DNA of 64,000 nucleotides. It comes from Peribacillus frigoritolerans. GTDB taxonomy: Bacteria; Bacillota; Bacilli; Bacillales; Bacillaceae. The DNA lies in assembly GCF_004358755.1 (NCBI RefSeq), contig NZ_SMZY01000002.1, forward strand, positions 62,001-126,000, in the 5' to 3' direction. The notes beneath the pieces are model-generated. The model was not told the origin of the DNA. It made no database searches and saw only the letters and a program-made list of their open reading frames with translations. How positions within the stretch are numbered: the stretch's first letter is position 1; each line of letters starts with the position of its first letter. Shown piece by piece: positions 18,659-29,080 of this stretch. The position numbers and the translations under genes were made by a program.

Positions 18659-20008
18659 TTACTTTAGCTTATGCACGGCGTTCTCAAACATGTCTCCTCT
18701 TTGCTCAAATGTTTTATATTGATCCCAGCTAGCGCACGCAGGGGATAAGAGAACAATGTCACCATCTTGAGATAAGTCAAACGCCGCCTTAGCTGCTTGT
18801 TCAACATTATCGACACGTTTGATCACTTCTATTCCAGCATCTCCTGCTATTCTCTCAAGTTTTGGCGCCGTCTGTCCGAATGTGATGATTGCCTTCACAT
18901 TGCTGAGGAATGGGATCAGCTCATCAAATTCGTTTCCGCGATCCAAGCCTCCTGCAAGCAGGAGCGTCGGCGCATCAAAGGCCTGCAGCGCTTTAGATGT
19001 GGCCAATATATTGGTAGCTTTAGAATCGTTGTAGTATTTTACTCCGTCAATCGTGCTGATAAACTGCAGACGATGTTTAACACCTTTGAAAGCAGTCAGA
19101 ACTTTTTGAATGGCGCAGGTTGAAGCTCCATATAGTTTCACCACACAGATTGCAGCAAGGATATTCTCAAGATTATGCTTGCCCGGCAGGACAATATCTT
19201 TTATTTCAATAATCTGCTCATCGTTATACCATAGCGCTCCATTACTCATATAAGCGCCTTTTTCAAGCTTCTCGGAAACGGAAAAATAAACGATTTGACC
19301 TTTTGATTTTTCTGCTGCACGGCGCACTTCCATATCATCATAATTCACGACAGAATAATCATCAGACTGCTGATTTTCATAGATCTTCGCTTTTGCAAGG
19401 GCATATTCTTCTCTAGTGCCATGATAATCAAGGTGGGCATCAAATAGATTCAGCAGCAGCGCTATTTTCGGTCTGAATTTGATTGTGCCCATGAGCTGAA
19501 AAGAAGACAGCTCAGTCACAATGACATTTTCTTCAGTAGCATGTTCAGCTACCTCACAGGCCACGGTTCCGATGTTGCCGGCGATCAAAGACTTCTTTTG
19601 ATCAGCTACAAGCATTTCGTGTATAAGAGTAGTCGTTGTTGTTTTTCCATTTGATCCCGTTATTCCGATCATATCGGCTTCAGAGATTAGATAAGCGAGC
19701 TCCACTTCTGTGACAATCGGAATCTTCCGCTCCAAAGCAGCAGCCAGCAGTGGATTGGAATAAGGAATGCCAGGGTTTTTCACAATGTATTCTGCATGAT
19801 CAAGAAGCTCCATCGGATGACTTCCGCATAGGACCTTCAGACCTGCAGCCTGAAGCTCCTGGGCAGACTCATTTTCCTCGAACGGCTTCATATCATTGAC
19901 TGTTACTATCGCGCCAAGTTTATGTAAGAGCTTTGCAGCAGCTAAACCGCTTTTTGCAAGCCCCAATACAAGTACATGTTTATGAGTAAAATCTTGAATG
20001 CTTTTCAT
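18659..20008 (-). CDS. murD: UDP-MurNAc-L-Ala:D-Glu ligase MurD
   Basis: MurD adds D-glutamate to UDP-MurNAc-L-alanine using ATP. The 449-aa Mur ligase has an N-terminal Rossmann-like UDP-binding domain ([17 protein letters not shown]), the ATP P-loop [14 protein letters not shown] near residue 115, [17 protein letters not shown], the NDSKATN signature and a C-terminal domain ending in [21 protein letters not shown] 20008 has GAGGTG about 10 bases upstream and lies one base from the mraY stop, so it is translationally coupled; the 6-codon TTG extension is unlikely. Confidence 0.97.
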   Translation of the reverse strand: MKSIQDFTHKHVLVLGLAKSGLAAAKLLHKLGAIVTVNDMKPFEENESAQELQAAGLKVLCGSHPMELLDHAEYIVKNPGIPYSNPLLAAALERKIPIVTEVELAYLISEADMIGITGSNGKTTTTTLIHEMLVADQKKSLIAGNIGTVACEVAEHATEENVIVTELSSFQLMGTIKFRPKIALLLNLFDAHLDYHGTREEYALAKAKIYENQQSDDYSVVNYDDMEVRRAAEKSKGQIVYFSVSEKLEKGAYMSNGALWYNDEQIIEIKDIVLPGKHNLENILAAICVVKLYGASTCAIQKVLTAFKGVKHRLQFISTIDGVKYYNDSKATNILATSKALQAFDAPTLLLAGGLDRGNEFDELIPFLSNVKAIITFGQTAPKLERIAGDAGIEVIKRVDNVEQAAKAAFDLSQDGDIVLLSPACASWDQYKTFEQRGDMFENAVHKLK

Positions 20009-20009
20009 C

Positions 20010-20984
20010 TTATAACCACACCTCAATATAGATTCCCAGAATGGCGAACACGAGACCCACAGACCAGAATGTTACGACAACTCTCCATTCTGACCAGCCG
20101 GTCAATTCATAGTGGTGATGAAGCGGGCTCATCTTAAACACCCGTTTTCCAGTCGTTTTAAAAGAAATAACCTGAATAATAACAGACAGAGTTTCAATGA
20201 CGAAAACTCCGCCGATTAGCACAAGAAGAATTTCAAGCTTTGTTAAAATAGCAACCGTAACAATAGCTCCTCCGAGTGCAAGTGATCCTGTGTCACCCAT
20301 GAATACTTTTGCCGGATGTGCATTAAAGACAAGGAAACCAAGAACCGCTCCGACAACTGCCACTGAAAAAATAGCCACATCATATTGAGATTGATTCCAG
20401 GCAAGAACAGCAAATGCACCAAATGCAATGGCTGCCGTACCTGAGAGCAAGCCGTCAAGTCCATCTGTTAAGTTAACAGCATTAGATCCGCCGACAAGCA
20501 TGAAAATAATCAGAATCACATATGCAAAGCCTAAATCAAACGAAAATTCCGTGCCTGGAATGCGGATTTCTGAAGAAAACCCATATTGTTTAAAAACGAT
20601 ATAGAAAATGACAGCAATGATAATCTGGCCAATCAGTTTCTGCTTTGATGTAAGACCGAGGTTGCGCTTCATCACAACCTTAATAAAATCATCCAGAAAA
20701 CCGAGGAGACCGTATCCGAACATAACGAATAACAGCAAATACATTTCCACACTCGGTTCTGCAAATTTATAGCTCATGACAAGTGTTGTCACAATGACAG
20801 ACAGAATAATCATGATTCCGCCCATCGTTGGGGTGCCTGATTTTTTCTGATGGGATTTCGGCCCTTCATCCCGAATGCTTTGTCCGAACTTAAGCCTTCT
20901 TAAAAATGGAATAAAGATGGGAGATATCAGAACACTGATTAAAAAACCCATAATAATTGTAAATAAAATAATTTGTTCGAGCAT
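20010..20984 (-). CDS. mraY: Phospho-MurNAc-pentapeptide translocase MraY
   Basis: MraY transfers phospho-MurNAc-pentapeptide to undecaprenyl phosphate, making lipid I. The 324-aa polytopic protein has about ten hydrophobic helices and the family motifs [37 protein letters not shown] (with the Asp pair), [32 protein letters not shown] and [12 protein letters not shown] with the HHH cluster. Length equals the B. subtilis enzyme. It sits in the murE-mraY-murD series with a 104-base gap from murE. Confidence 0.98.
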   Translation of the reverse strand: MLEQIILFTIIMGFLISVLISPIFIPFLRRLKFGQSIRDEGPKSHQKKSGTPTMGGIMIILSVIVTTLVMSYKFAEPSVEMYLLLFVMFGYGLLGFLDDFIKVVMKRNLGLTSKQKLIGQIIIAVIFYIVFKQYGFSSEIRIPGTEFSFDLGFAYVILIIFMLVGGSNAVNLTDGLDGLLSGTAAIAFGAFAVLAWNQSQYDVAIFSVAVVGAVLGFLVFNAHPAKVFMGDTGSLALGGAIVTVAILTKLEILLVLIGGVFVIETLSVIIQVISFKTTGKRVFKMSPLHHHYELTGWSEWRVVVTFWSVGLVFAILGIYIEVWL

Positions 20985-21088
20985 GTTTAGATCCTCCCTG
21001 AATAACTGCGTGATGACCGCTTTTGATTACGGATTCATCATAAATACAAGCTTGTGAATTTCTTAAATGCATGTGCTGCGGCGAATCA

Positions 21089-22558
21089 TTATTTAATTCG
21101 TTCTTTAATAGCTCTCAAAGCTACTTCGCGATCATCAAAATCGAAAATCTGCGTTCCGATCTGCTGATAAGTTTCATGGCCTTTTCCTGCAATTAAAATG
21201 ACGTCTCCCGGCTTCGCATTGGCAACGGCAAAATAGATGGCCTTCTCTCTATTTTCAATGGAATGATAATATTCTCCCCTGACCCCATCTTCCATTTCAT
21301 TCAAAATGGCGACAGGATCTTCACTTCTTGGATTATCGGAAGTAAAGATCGGTTCATCTGCATACTTAACGGCAATCTGTGCCATGATTTTACGTTTTGT
21401 CCGGTCACGGTCACCGCCGCAGCCGACAACAACAAATGTCTTTCCAATAACAAATTGTTTAACCGTTGAAAGAACATTTTCGAGACTGTCTGGAGTATGT
21501 GCATAATCAACAATGACAGAAAAGTCCTGACCGCCGTCGACTACTTCAAACCTTCCGCGAACACCTTCAATCTCACCAAGTGTTGCCGCAATAATGGATA
21601 AAGGCACATTGGAAGCCAGACTTGCAGCTGCAGCTGCAAGTGCATTATAGATGCTGAATTTGCCGATCAGCTTCATATTGACCTTCTCGCTGCCATGCGG
21701 AGTAACAAGATCAAATGATGTTCCGCTTGGAGACATCGCAATATTTTTTGCCATCACATCACACTCTGAATCAATGCCATACGTTAAAACATGAGCTGCC
21801 GTCATTTTCATGAACTCGGCCGAAGCTGAGTCATCTCCGTTTAGGACAGCTGTTTTGGGCTTATTTTGATCAAACTTGTTGCCAAGCTGTGAAAATAGCA
21901 GGCCCTTAGCTGCACGATATGAATCCATTGTCTGATGGTAATCGAGATGATCCTGCGTCAAATTTGTAAAGACGGCAACGTCATAGTCACACCCATGAAC
22001 ACGTCCCATATGCAAGGCATGGGATGAAACCTCCATAATCGCATGACTGACTCCTTTTTCAACCATGGTTCCGAAGGTTTTTTGCAGAGTCAGACTCTCA
22101 GGAGTCGTGTTTTTAACGCTCAATTGTTCATCTCCGATTTTTATGTACATCGTGCCGATTAATCCAGTTGCAAGGCTGTCATTTTGAAGAATCTTCTCAA
22201 TCAGATGCGTCGTTGACGTTTTGCCGTTTGTGCCTGTAACACCAATTAAATGAAGATTATGTGTAGGCTGCCCGTAAAATGTGTCTGCAAGGAGCGCCAT
22301 AGCTCTTTTAGTGTTATTCACAACAATAACAGGTACTGGAAGTGACAGCGGCTTTTCAGATAAAACAGCAGCAGCCCCCCGGCGGACAGCCTGTTCAGCA
22401 TAATCATGGCCATCTACTGTGTACCCGCTGATGCAAATAAATAAACTTCCTTCCTTCACTTCTCTTGAGTCCATTTCAATCGAGAGAATATCTGGATTTT
22501 CATTCACGCTCAATTTCATATTTTGCAGCTGCGAAAGCAGTGTCTGTAATTTCATCAT
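21089..22558 (-). CDS. murE: UDP-MurNAc-tripeptide synthetase MurE (meso-DAP type)
   Basis: MurE adds the third stem-peptide residue to UDP-MurNAc-L-Ala-D-Glu. The product shows [15 protein letters not shown], the P-loop [14 protein letters not shown], the acceptor region [24 protein letters not shown] and [11 protein letters not shown]. The DNPRSEDP motif selects meso-diaminopimelate rather than lysine, so this organism should have DAP-type peptidoglycan. The ATG at 22558 has AGAGGA about 7 bases upstream (489 aa); a second ATG follows immediately, and the TTG at 22564 is less likely. It is separated from spoVD by a terminator. Confidence 0.96.
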   Translation of the reverse strand: MMKLQTLLSQLQNMKLSVNENPDILSIEMDSREVKEGSLFICISGYTVDGHDYAEQAVRRGAAAVLSEKPLSLPVPVIVVNNTKRAMALLADTFYGQPTHNLHLIGVTGTNGKTSTTHLIEKILQNDSLATGLIGTMYIKIGDEQLSVKNTTPESLTLQKTFGTMVEKGVSHAIMEVSSHALHMGRVHGCDYDVAVFTNLTQDHLDYHQTMDSYRAAKGLLFSQLGNKFDQNKPKTAVLNGDDSASAEFMKMTAAHVLTYGIDSECDVMAKNIAMSPSGTSFDLVTPHGSEKVNMKLIGKFSIYNALAAAAASLASNVPLSIIAATLGEIEGVRGRFEVVDGGQDFSVIVDYAHTPDSLENVLSTVKQFVIGKTFVVVGCGGDRDRTKRKIMAQIAVKYADEPIFTSDNPRSEDPVAILNEMEDGVRGEYYHSIENREKAIYFAVANAKPGDVILIAGKGHETYQQIGTQIFDFDDREVALRAIKERIK

Positions 22559-22740
22559 TACCAAATCCTCTCAAAAACCAACAATAGTTTCTTTCTAATT
22601 TTTTATACAAAATCATCCATTTAGTGAAAAACGCACAGTTCTTATTTTATCTCATCTTAGCTAAAAGAGCCATATCAGCTTTTAAAAATGTCTTTAATAA
22701 AGGGAGAGGATGCGGGAGCTGCTCTATCCCGCCTTAAAAT

Positions 22741-22780
22741 AAAAGCGAGGCAAACACGTTTTGTGATTGCCGCTTTTTTT
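22741..22780 (-). terminator. Intrinsic terminator of spoVD
   Basis: An imperfect stem (22741-22753 with 22767-22780) is followed on the minus strand by TTTTATTTT. It lies 17 bases beyond the spoVD stop and isolates this sporulation gene from murE. Confidence 0.8.
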
Positions 22781-22797
22781 GCTGTATAAATGAGTTT

Positions 22798-24738
22798 TTA
22801 CTCGTCCTCGGTTTTTTTATCGCTTTTTCCTAAATACAGACGGAGAGTTGAACCTTCTTTCACTTTCACTCCGGCTGCTGGAGACTGCTGGACAACCGTG
22901 TCGCCGGAACCTGCAATATCAAGTTTCAGGTTTACCATTTGCTCTCTTAGCTCCGTTGTCGTCAGCCCTAAAACATTCGGGACATTTACAAGTTTTGTGT
23001 CTAGCCATGTATATTCTTTTTCGATTTGATCTTTTCTCGGCTTCACACCAAGCTCTCTTAAACTGTCTTCCATGATATTTCCTACAATTGGAGCAGCTAC
23101 CGTTCCCCCGAACTGAACAGTGCCTTTAGGGTTATCAACAGCCACATAGACGACGATTTCAGGGTCATCAGCCGGTGCAAAGCCAATGAATGATACGATA
23201 TAGTTATTTTTCAAGTAAACTCCGTCTTTAACTTTTTGGGCGGTCCCCGTTTTGCCGCCGACACGGTACCCATCGACAAATGCATTTCTTCCTGTTCCTT
23301 GCGCCACTACACTTTCTAATGCATATCTAATCTGTTTTGACGTTTCTTCTGAAATCACCCTGCGCTTAGCCTCAGGAGCTGTCTGACTGACAACGTCTCC
23401 GGTAATTGGATCAATCCATTCCTTGGCAATATAAGGCGTATAAAGCGTTCCGCCGTTAACCGCCGCTGAAACGGCTGCCACCTGCTGAATAGGAGTAACC
23501 GATACCCCTTGGCCAAATGCCGTTGTCGCCTGTTCAACAGGTCCGACATTTTTAACATTGAAGAGGATTCCTCTCGCTTCTCCCTGCAGATCAATTCCGG
23601 TTTTTTGCCCGAAACCAAAGTTTTGAATATATTTAAACAGCGTATTTGTGCCAAGTCTTTGTCCTAATTCTACAAAGCCCGGGTTGCATGAGTTTTGAAC
23701 GACTTCAAGAAATGTCTGGCTGCCATGGCCGCCTCTTTTCCAGCACTTCAGTCTTGCTCCGCCTACTTCAACAGATCCGCCGTCATGAAAGTGTTCTTTT
23801 TGCAGATTTACCTTGTTCTCTTCAAGGGCTGCAGCCAGTGTAATAATCTTAAAGGTTGATCCAGGTTCGTATGAGCTCCATACAGGAAGATTGCGGTTAT
23901 ATATAAGCGGATCTACATTCCTGAAATCCGCAGGATCAAAGTCCGGTCTGCTTGACATCCCAAGAATTTCCCCATTTTTCGGATTCATGGCAATGGCAAT
24001 CATGCCGTCAGGATTGTATGCCGCCTGGGCGTTATCCAGCTCCCGCTCCATTATGGTCTGCACTTTGGAATCGATTGTTAATTTTAGATTTAATCCGTCT
24101 ATTGGAGCTGTATATTCATCCGCTTCCTCGGGCATTCTTTTCCCTTTTGCGTCCGAGTAGAATTTCACATACCCTTTCGTGCCTTTCAGCTGTTCATCGT
24201 AATAGGATTCAAGACCAAGCAGCCCTTGATTATCAATGCCGGCAAAACCAAGCACGTGAGAAAGGTAGCTTCCAAACGGATAATGCCGTTTGGAATCTTC
24301 CGCTATGTATACTCCCTTCAGTCCGAGAGCGCGGAGCTCTTTTGCTTTTTCATGCGATATCTTTCTCCCTTCAGGATTGATGCGCTGTATGGACTGTTTC
24401 TTTGTTATAAGCTCATAAGCTCTCTGTTTAGACATATTTAATACAGAAGCAAGCTTTTCAGCCGTATCTGCCGGATTTTCCACCTGCCTCGGAACTACAA
24501 GGACCGACGGAGCACTCATATTCGTTGCAAGCTTGACGCCATTGCGGTCAAGGATCTCGCCCCGTTCAGGTTCAAAAGGAATGTTTCTGCTCCAGGAATC
24601 CTTAGCAAGAGCAGTTAATTTATCCCCTATAAAAAACTGAACGTATCCAAGACGGATATCAATAATAATAAAAATCAAAAATCCAAATAACAGCACCAAT
24701 GCCAGACGTTTTCTGACAGTCACATTTGAAACGCGCAT
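22798..24738 (-). CDS. spoVD: Sporulation penicillin-binding protein SpoVD
   Basis: SpoVD is the class B transpeptidase for the spore cortex, partner of SpoVE. The 646-aa product equals the B. subtilis length. In order: a membrane anchor (residues 10-30), a dimerisation domain with ILDRNGVKLA, and the transpeptidase domain with Ser294 in STFK (294-297), the SCN motif near residue 350 and KTGTAQ. A single C-terminal PASTA domain follows (VPNVLGLTTTEL), then an acidic tail. It is flanked by terminators, so it is likely transcribed on its own; SigE control is expected from the family but the promoter is not clear. Confidence 0.97.
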   Translation of the reverse strand: MRVSNVTVRKRLALVLLFGFLIFIIIDIRLGYVQFFIGDKLTALAKDSWSRNIPFEPERGEILDRNGVKLATNMSAPSVLVVPRQVENPADTAEKLASVLNMSKQRAYELITKKQSIQRINPEGRKISHEKAKELRALGLKGVYIAEDSKRHYPFGSYLSHVLGFAGIDNQGLLGLESYYDEQLKGTKGYVKFYSDAKGKRMPEEADEYTAPIDGLNLKLTIDSKVQTIMERELDNAQAAYNPDGMIAIAMNPKNGEILGMSSRPDFDPADFRNVDPLIYNRNLPVWSSYEPGSTFKIITLAAALEENKVNLQKEHFHDGGSVEVGGARLKCWKRGGHGSQTFLEVVQNSCNPGFVELGQRLGTNTLFKYIQNFGFGQKTGIDLQGEARGILFNVKNVGPVEQATTAFGQGVSVTPIQQVAAVSAAVNGGTLYTPYIAKEWIDPITGDVVSQTAPEAKRRVISEETSKQIRYALESVVAQGTGRNAFVDGYRVGGKTGTAQKVKDGVYLKNNYIVSFIGFAPADDPEIVVYVAVDNPKGTVQFGGTVAAPIVGNIMEDSLRELGVKPRKDQIEKEYTWLDTKLVNVPNVLGLTTTELREQMVNLKLDIAGSGDTVVQQSPAAGVKVKEGSTLRLYLGKSDKKTEDE

Positions 24739-24862
24739 AGAATTAGACTCCTCCTTATTCAGGCTCGTTCAAATATATGCTTGTACAGAATCATCTAGAA
24801 CTTTTTGAGATTAGGAGAAGGAAGCCGAACATGTGAAACGATCATCCATGCCATGACCGAAA

Positions 24863-24893
24863 AAAGCTTGGTCAACGATGTTGACCAAGCTTT
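24863..24893 (-). terminator. Intrinsic terminator of the mraZ-pbpB operon
   Basis: A perfect 13-bp stem (24863-24875 with 24881-24893) with a 5-base loop continues into a T run on the minus strand. It lies directly after the pbpB stop. Confidence 0.92.
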
Positions 24894-24897
24894 GTTT

Positions 24898-27102
24898 CTA
24901 CCTAGCTTCTTCTTCCTCATCAGACTGTTCATTATCTCCGCTGTCTGGCTGTTGCGGACTTTCAAGCTTTACAATTAACTGATCATTCTCTTGTACTGTT
25001 TCGTTTTTGGATATATTTTGAGAAACGACATAGCCGTTTCCATTTATCTTAAGATTAAGATCAAGGAAATTAGCAAGCTTCATCACGTCCCTTGATGACC
25101 AGCCATTTAAGTCAGGCATCTTGATTTTGCCATCTGTCCGCAGAAGCACACGTTCATTGACAATCATCTTTTTGCCCGCTTCCGGGTATTGGGCAACAAT
25201 TTCATTTCCAGTTCCAAGAATCAGCGGCTGAACATTGTTCGATCTCAGCTGTTTTTCTGCTGATGCTGAATTTTCACCAACAAGAGAAGGGACTTCTGCG
25301 CCTATTTCCGTTTCCGTTTTCTTCGGCTTTTCTTCCGTTTCTTCAGAAGGCTGGATTTTCATGTACTGCAGACTGTTTTTCATAACAGTATTAAATACGG
25401 ACGATACAGGCATTGAGCCTGTTTCAGTGTCTTTCAGTTTAGGCTGCTGGACCGCAACATATACAAGGAGCTCCGGATCTTCTTTTGGCGCCATTCCAAG
25501 GAATGAAAAAATAAAATTATCCCGGCCGCTTAAATATTTTCCGTCACTTCCTGCAATTTGAGCTGTTCCTGTCTTACCAGCTACCTCATACCCTTCAATC
25601 TGATACGGTCTTCCGGTGCCTTTTTCCGAACTGACAACTGTTTCCAGAATGTCGAGCACCTCTTTTGACGTTTTCTCAGAAATAGGTGTGCCTGCCACTT
25701 CCGGCTTATTTTGTTTAATCACTTTATCATGATCAACGTCAACAATTTTATCAATGATATAAGGCTTCATCATCTTTCCGCCGTTTGCGATTGCAGTTGC
25801 TGCCTGCACCTGCTGAATCGGCGTCACGGTTGAACCCTGGCCGAATGCGGTCGTTACTTTTTCAATATCATATTTATAGTTGAACTTCCCATTTGCCTCG
25901 TTCGGCAGATCAATTCCGGTTTCCTCATTTAACCCGAACTTGTTCATATACTGCATAAAACGATCAGGTCCAAGTTTTTCCTTAGCAAGGATGGCCATCG
26001 CTACATTGGATGAACGCTGAACACCTTCAAGGAAGGAAATCGTTCCCCAGCCTGTTTTATTATGATCGCGGATTCTTCCGCCTTCCACTTTATAAGCTCC
26101 AGACTGATACAATTCATTGCGGTTAAATACGCCTTCTTCAACGGCAGCCGCAAGCGTGAATATTTTCATCGTCGAGCCTGGTTCAAATGGATAGGCAACA
26201 GCATCATTGTAATAATTGTTGATATCGCGGACATTTGGATCAAAGCTCGGACGCTGCCCCATTGCAAGAATCTTCCCTGTCTTTGGATCCGCTACAATTC
26301 CGATAATCTTCTCTGGTTCATATTCCTCTGCAGCTTCATTCATTGCATCTTCAAGGAAAGTTTGAACTTTTTGGTCAATCGTCAGATAAATATTGTTTCC
26401 GTTATCCGGAGCGACAATTTTTTCTTTTCCATTTGGGAGCTTAAACCCTTGTTTATCTCCCTCATAGACTTTGTAGCCATCTTTTTCTTGAAGATATTTA
26501 TCAAGACTTTTCTCAATTCCGAACATCCCTACCGTATTATTTGATTCTTCGTCTCTTTGGGCATAACCGATTATATGAGAGGCGAATGTGCCATTTGGGT
26601 AGTAACGGTGAGTGTCTCTTAAAAATCCAATCCCCGGCAGTTTCATTTTTTCAATCTTCACTTTTAGCGTGTGGCTGATATTCCGGCCAGCAGAACCAAA
26701 TTCTACTTGTTTCGCATCCTTGGTTAAGATCTTTTCTACATCGCTCTCTTCCATATCAAGCAATGGAGCGAGTTTCTCAGCTGTTTCTTCCGGGTCAACC
26801 ACATGCTTTGGGTTTTTGGCACTTGTCGTTAATTTATCATCAAGAACTGCAATCAGAGTATACGTTGATGTATCCTGTGCAATCACTTCTCCTCTTCTGT
26901 CCAAAATAGAGCCCCGGTTCGCTTCAATGCCGCGCTTTCTTTCGTATTGCTCCTGGGCGCGGGCAGCAAGGATTTCGCCATTTACTTCCCCTGTCGTTTG
27001 CAAAAACAGGAATCTGATGATTAAGACAAAAAAGAGCAATGCAAATATTAAAGTTAATATTGCTGCTCCTCTGTTCATATTGATATTTTTTGGCTGTGTC
27101 AT
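24898..27102 (-). CDS. pbpB: Septal transpeptidase PBP2B
   Basis: PBP2B (FtsI family) is the class B transpeptidase essential for division septum synthesis. The 734-aa product has a short cytoplasmic tail, one membrane anchor (about 13-34), a dimerisation domain with GSILDRRGEVIA, and the transpeptidase domain with Ser310 and Lys313 in STMK, the SSN motif and KTGTAQIAG. Two C-terminal PASTA domains (VPSLVGENSAS; MPDLNGWSSRD) precede an acidic tail (EQSDEEEEAR). It follows ftsL by 2 bases, so the two are coupled, and it ends the mraZ-rsmH-ftsL-pbpB transcript. Confidence 0.97.
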   Translation of the reverse strand: MTQPKNINMNRGAAILTLIFALLFFVLIIRFLFLQTTGEVNGEILAARAQEQYERKRGIEANRGSILDRRGEVIAQDTSTYTLIAVLDDKLTTSAKNPKHVVDPEETAEKLAPLLDMEESDVEKILTKDAKQVEFGSAGRNISHTLKVKIEKMKLPGIGFLRDTHRYYPNGTFASHIIGYAQRDEESNNTVGMFGIEKSLDKYLQEKDGYKVYEGDKQGFKLPNGKEKIVAPDNGNNIYLTIDQKVQTFLEDAMNEAAEEYEPEKIIGIVADPKTGKILAMGQRPSFDPNVRDINNYYNDAVAYPFEPGSTMKIFTLAAAVEEGVFNRNELYQSGAYKVEGGRIRDHNKTGWGTISFLEGVQRSSNVAMAILAKEKLGPDRFMQYMNKFGLNEETGIDLPNEANGKFNYKYDIEKVTTAFGQGSTVTPIQQVQAATAIANGGKMMKPYIIDKIVDVDHDKVIKQNKPEVAGTPISEKTSKEVLDILETVVSSEKGTGRPYQIEGYEVAGKTGTAQIAGSDGKYLSGRDNFIFSFLGMAPKEDPELLVYVAVQQPKLKDTETGSMPVSSVFNTVMKNSLQYMKIQPSEETEEKPKKTETEIGAEVPSLVGENSASAEKQLRSNNVQPLILGTGNEIVAQYPEAGKKMIVNERVLLRTDGKIKMPDLNGWSSRDVMKLANFLDLNLKINGNGYVVSQNISKNETVQENDQLIVKLESPQQPDSGDNEQSDEEEEAR

Positions 27103-27104
27103 AA

Positions 27105-27470
27105 TTATTCGTTAACAGCTTTCACATTGTCTGGATTAAGGTTTAGCCCCTGCTTTTTTGCTTCAGTCATGATTCGCTCATAGGTGCTTAATTCTTTGAC
27201 TTGGACAGTTAAGTCTGAATTAACTTTTTGCTGATCCTGTACTTGCGACTCAATCTGCTGAATCTCAATGTTTGACTGATAAACGGTTACGCTGTTTGAT
27301 ACGATTTGGATGGCTGCAAATAAGAGGACAGATAAGAAAGCGACGATAAGCACTTTTTCCCCGACTGTTATGGTTGGTCTTCTTGTAATGACAACCGTTT
27401 GCTGCTGCTCGGGCATATGCTTGTGCTGCTCTTGCCTTTGCTGCTGTAATTTCACTGCTAAATTACTCAT
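27105..27470 (-). CDS. ftsL: Cell division protein FtsL
   Basis: FtsL is a bitopic division protein that pairs with DivIC and DivIB. The 121-aa product has a cytoplasmic Gln/Arg/His-rich tail, one transmembrane helix (VLIVAFLSVLLFAAIQIV) and an extracytoplasmic coiled coil (IQQIESQVQDQQK). ATG 27470 has AGGGGG 7 bases upstream; the TTG two codons earlier is disfavoured. The protein is typically short-lived in Bacilli. It lies between rsmH and pbpB as in relatives. Confidence 0.95.
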   Translation of the reverse strand: MSNLAVKLQQQRQEQHKHMPEQQQTVVITRRPTITVGEKVLIVAFLSVLLFAAIQIVSNSVTVYQSNIEIQQIESQVQDQQKVNSDLTVQVKELSTYERIMTEAKKQGLNLNPDNVKAVNE

Positions 27471-27501
27471 GAACAAACCCCCTCTGATTTTTTGGATTTC
27501 T

Positions 27502-28434
27502 TTATAGTTTTTCTAGGATTCTAAGTTTGGCTGATCTTGCCCGGTTGTTTTCTTCGAGTTCTTCGTCTGATGGCACGATCGGTTTTCTTGTGATCAGTTT
27601 TACTTTCGGTTTAAATTCATCCGGTATAACCGGTAAGTTGGGAGGCAATTCCGGTAATGCAGCAGCTTGTTTAAATGCTGTTTTGCAGATTCTGTCTTCT
27701 AATGAATGGAACGTTATGACACTGACTCTGCCGCCGGGTTTGATCAGATCGACAGCTTGTCCAATCGCTTCTTCAAATACTTTCAGTTCATCGTTTACCG
27801 CAATTCGGATCGCCTGAAAAATCCGTTTGGCAGGATGTCCGCCTTTTCTTCTTGCTGGAGCAGGAATCGCATCTTTAATTAATTCCACTAGCTCTCCTGT
27901 TGTTTGGATTGGCTGTTTTTCTCTTGCTGCTTCAATTTTTCTTGCTACCTGCTTTGAGAATTTTTCTTCTCCGTAACGGAAGAAGATTTTGACCAGCTCT
28001 TCATATGTCCAGTGATTCACCACATCAAATGCGGAAATACTGGCATGCTGATCCATTCTCATATCTAGAGGTGCATCGTGATGATAGCTGAAGCCTCTCT
28101 CAGGTGTATCTAATTGCGGCGATGATACGCCAAGGTCAAATAAAATGCCGTCTACCTCTGTAACACCTAACTCTTCCAGTTCTTCTTTTAAATACCTGAA
28201 ATTGCTTTTTATAAATGTAACCTGTCCCGCGTAATCCGCCAGAATTTCTTTAGCATGCGAGAGGGCTGCATCATCCTGATCAAAAGCGAAGAGGTGGCCA
28301 TCCTTAGACAGCTTGGACAGCAGATAAGAGCTGTGCCCCGCTCCCCCTAGGGTGCAGTCTACATATACACCGTCTTCTTTAATGTTTAATCCGTCTACCG
28401 TTTCACGCAATAATACTGTTTTATGTTGAAACAT
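27502..28434 (-). CDS. rsmH: 16S rRNA m4C1402 methyltransferase RsmH
   Basis: RsmH (MraW) methylates N4 of C1402 in 16S rRNA using S-adenosylmethionine. The 310-aa product starts [16 protein letters not shown] and shows the SAM-binding [12 protein letters not shown], the AFDQDD acidic end of strand 2, [28 protein letters not shown] and [13 protein letters not shown] 28434 has AAAGGTGG 7 bases upstream; the 4-codon longer frame is less likely. It is second gene of the mraZ operon. Confidence 0.97.
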   Translation of the reverse strand: MFQHKTVLLRETVDGLNIKEDGVYVDCTLGGAGHSSYLLSKLSKDGHLFAFDQDDAALSHAKEILADYAGQVTFIKSNFRYLKEELEELGVTEVDGILFDLGVSSPQLDTPERGFSYHHDAPLDMRMDQHASISAFDVVNHWTYEELVKIFFRYGEEKFSKQVARKIEAAREKQPIQTTGELVELIKDAIPAPARRKGGHPAKRIFQAIRIAVNDELKVFEEAIGQAVDLIKPGGRVSVITFHSLEDRICKTAFKQAAALPELPPNLPVIPDEFKPKVKLITRKPIVPSDEELEENNRARSAKLRILEKL

Positions 28435-28525
28435 TGCTGTTACCACCTTTATCAGAGTCGATTGTTTTGGATGTTTTAATATGATGTTGGAATGTCTTAT
28501 TACTCATTGTTTGCACAAGAGACCA

Positions 28526-28957
28526 TTATATATCAAAACCAATCATATTTTCAGCAATTTCGGCAAATGAATCTTCCTGTTCAGTCACATATGTATCCCA
28601 AATTGCCTTATCCCATAACTCGATCCGATTTGATACTCCGATAACAACACATTCTTTTTCAAGCTTTGCATATTGCAAAAGCGGTGCTGCTAAATTAATG
28701 CGGCCTTGCTTATCGAGCTCGCATTCAACAGCCCCTGAAAAGAAAAACCGGGTAAATGCACGTGCATCTTTTTTTGTTAACGGGAGAGCTTTAAGCTTAT
28801 CTTCAATCAATTTCCATTCGCTCATTGGATAACCGAACAAACATTGATCAAGTCCTCTTGTGATGACGAAAGTTTCTCCGAGTTCTTCCCGGAACTTGGC
28901 AGGAACGATCATGCGGCCTTTTGCATCAATCGTATGATGATATTCACCCATGAACAT
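28526..28957 (-). CDS. mraZ: Transcriptional regulator MraZ
   Basis: MraZ is an AbrB-like DNA-binding protein that controls the division and cell-wall operon. The 143-aa product carries two SpoVT/AbrB swapped-hairpin repeats, each with the family [13 protein letters not shown] or [12 protein letters not shown] motif, and ends in [12 protein letters not shown]. It matches the B. subtilis protein in length. It is the first gene of the operon and is preceded by GTGGGG direct repeats that fit its known operator, so autoregulation is likely. Confidence 0.97.
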   Translation of the reverse strand: MFMGEYHHTIDAKGRMIVPAKFREELGETFVITRGLDQCLFGYPMSEWKLIEDKLKALPLTKKDARAFTRFFFSGAVECELDKQGRINLAAPLLQYAKLEKECVVIGVSNRIELWDKAIWDTYVTEQEDSFAEIAENMIGFDI

Positions 28958-28961
28958 GTCC

Positions 28962-29012
28962 GTCGCCCCACTTTCTTTCTCTCAGTCACCACTTCCCCCC
29001 ACTTCTCCCCAC
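28962..29012 (-). promoter_or_regulatory. MraZ-type operator upstream of mraZ
   Basis: On the minus strand three head-to-tail 10-base units begin GTGGGGAGAA (29003-29012), GTGGGGGGAA (28993-29002) and GTGGTGACTG (28983-28992), and a further GTGGGGCGAC lies at 28962-28971 near the start codon. Repeated TGGG or GTGG boxes at about 10-base spacing are the known MraZ site. A TAGAAT -10 at 29018-29023 would place the boxes just downstream of transcription start, fitting repression. Confidence 0.75.
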
Positions 29013-29047
29013 CTCCTATTCTACACGTTCTTTTCATAAAAAAAAAC

Positions 29048-29062
29048 CCTGTATTCCACAGG
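29048..29062 (-). terminator. Intrinsic terminator of bshC
   Basis: A 5-bp stem (29048-29052 with 29058-29062) is short but is followed on the minus strand by G and then at least eight T. It lies 19 bases past the bshC stop. Confidence 0.75.
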
Positions 29063-29080
29063 ATTTCAGAAAATCGTTAT

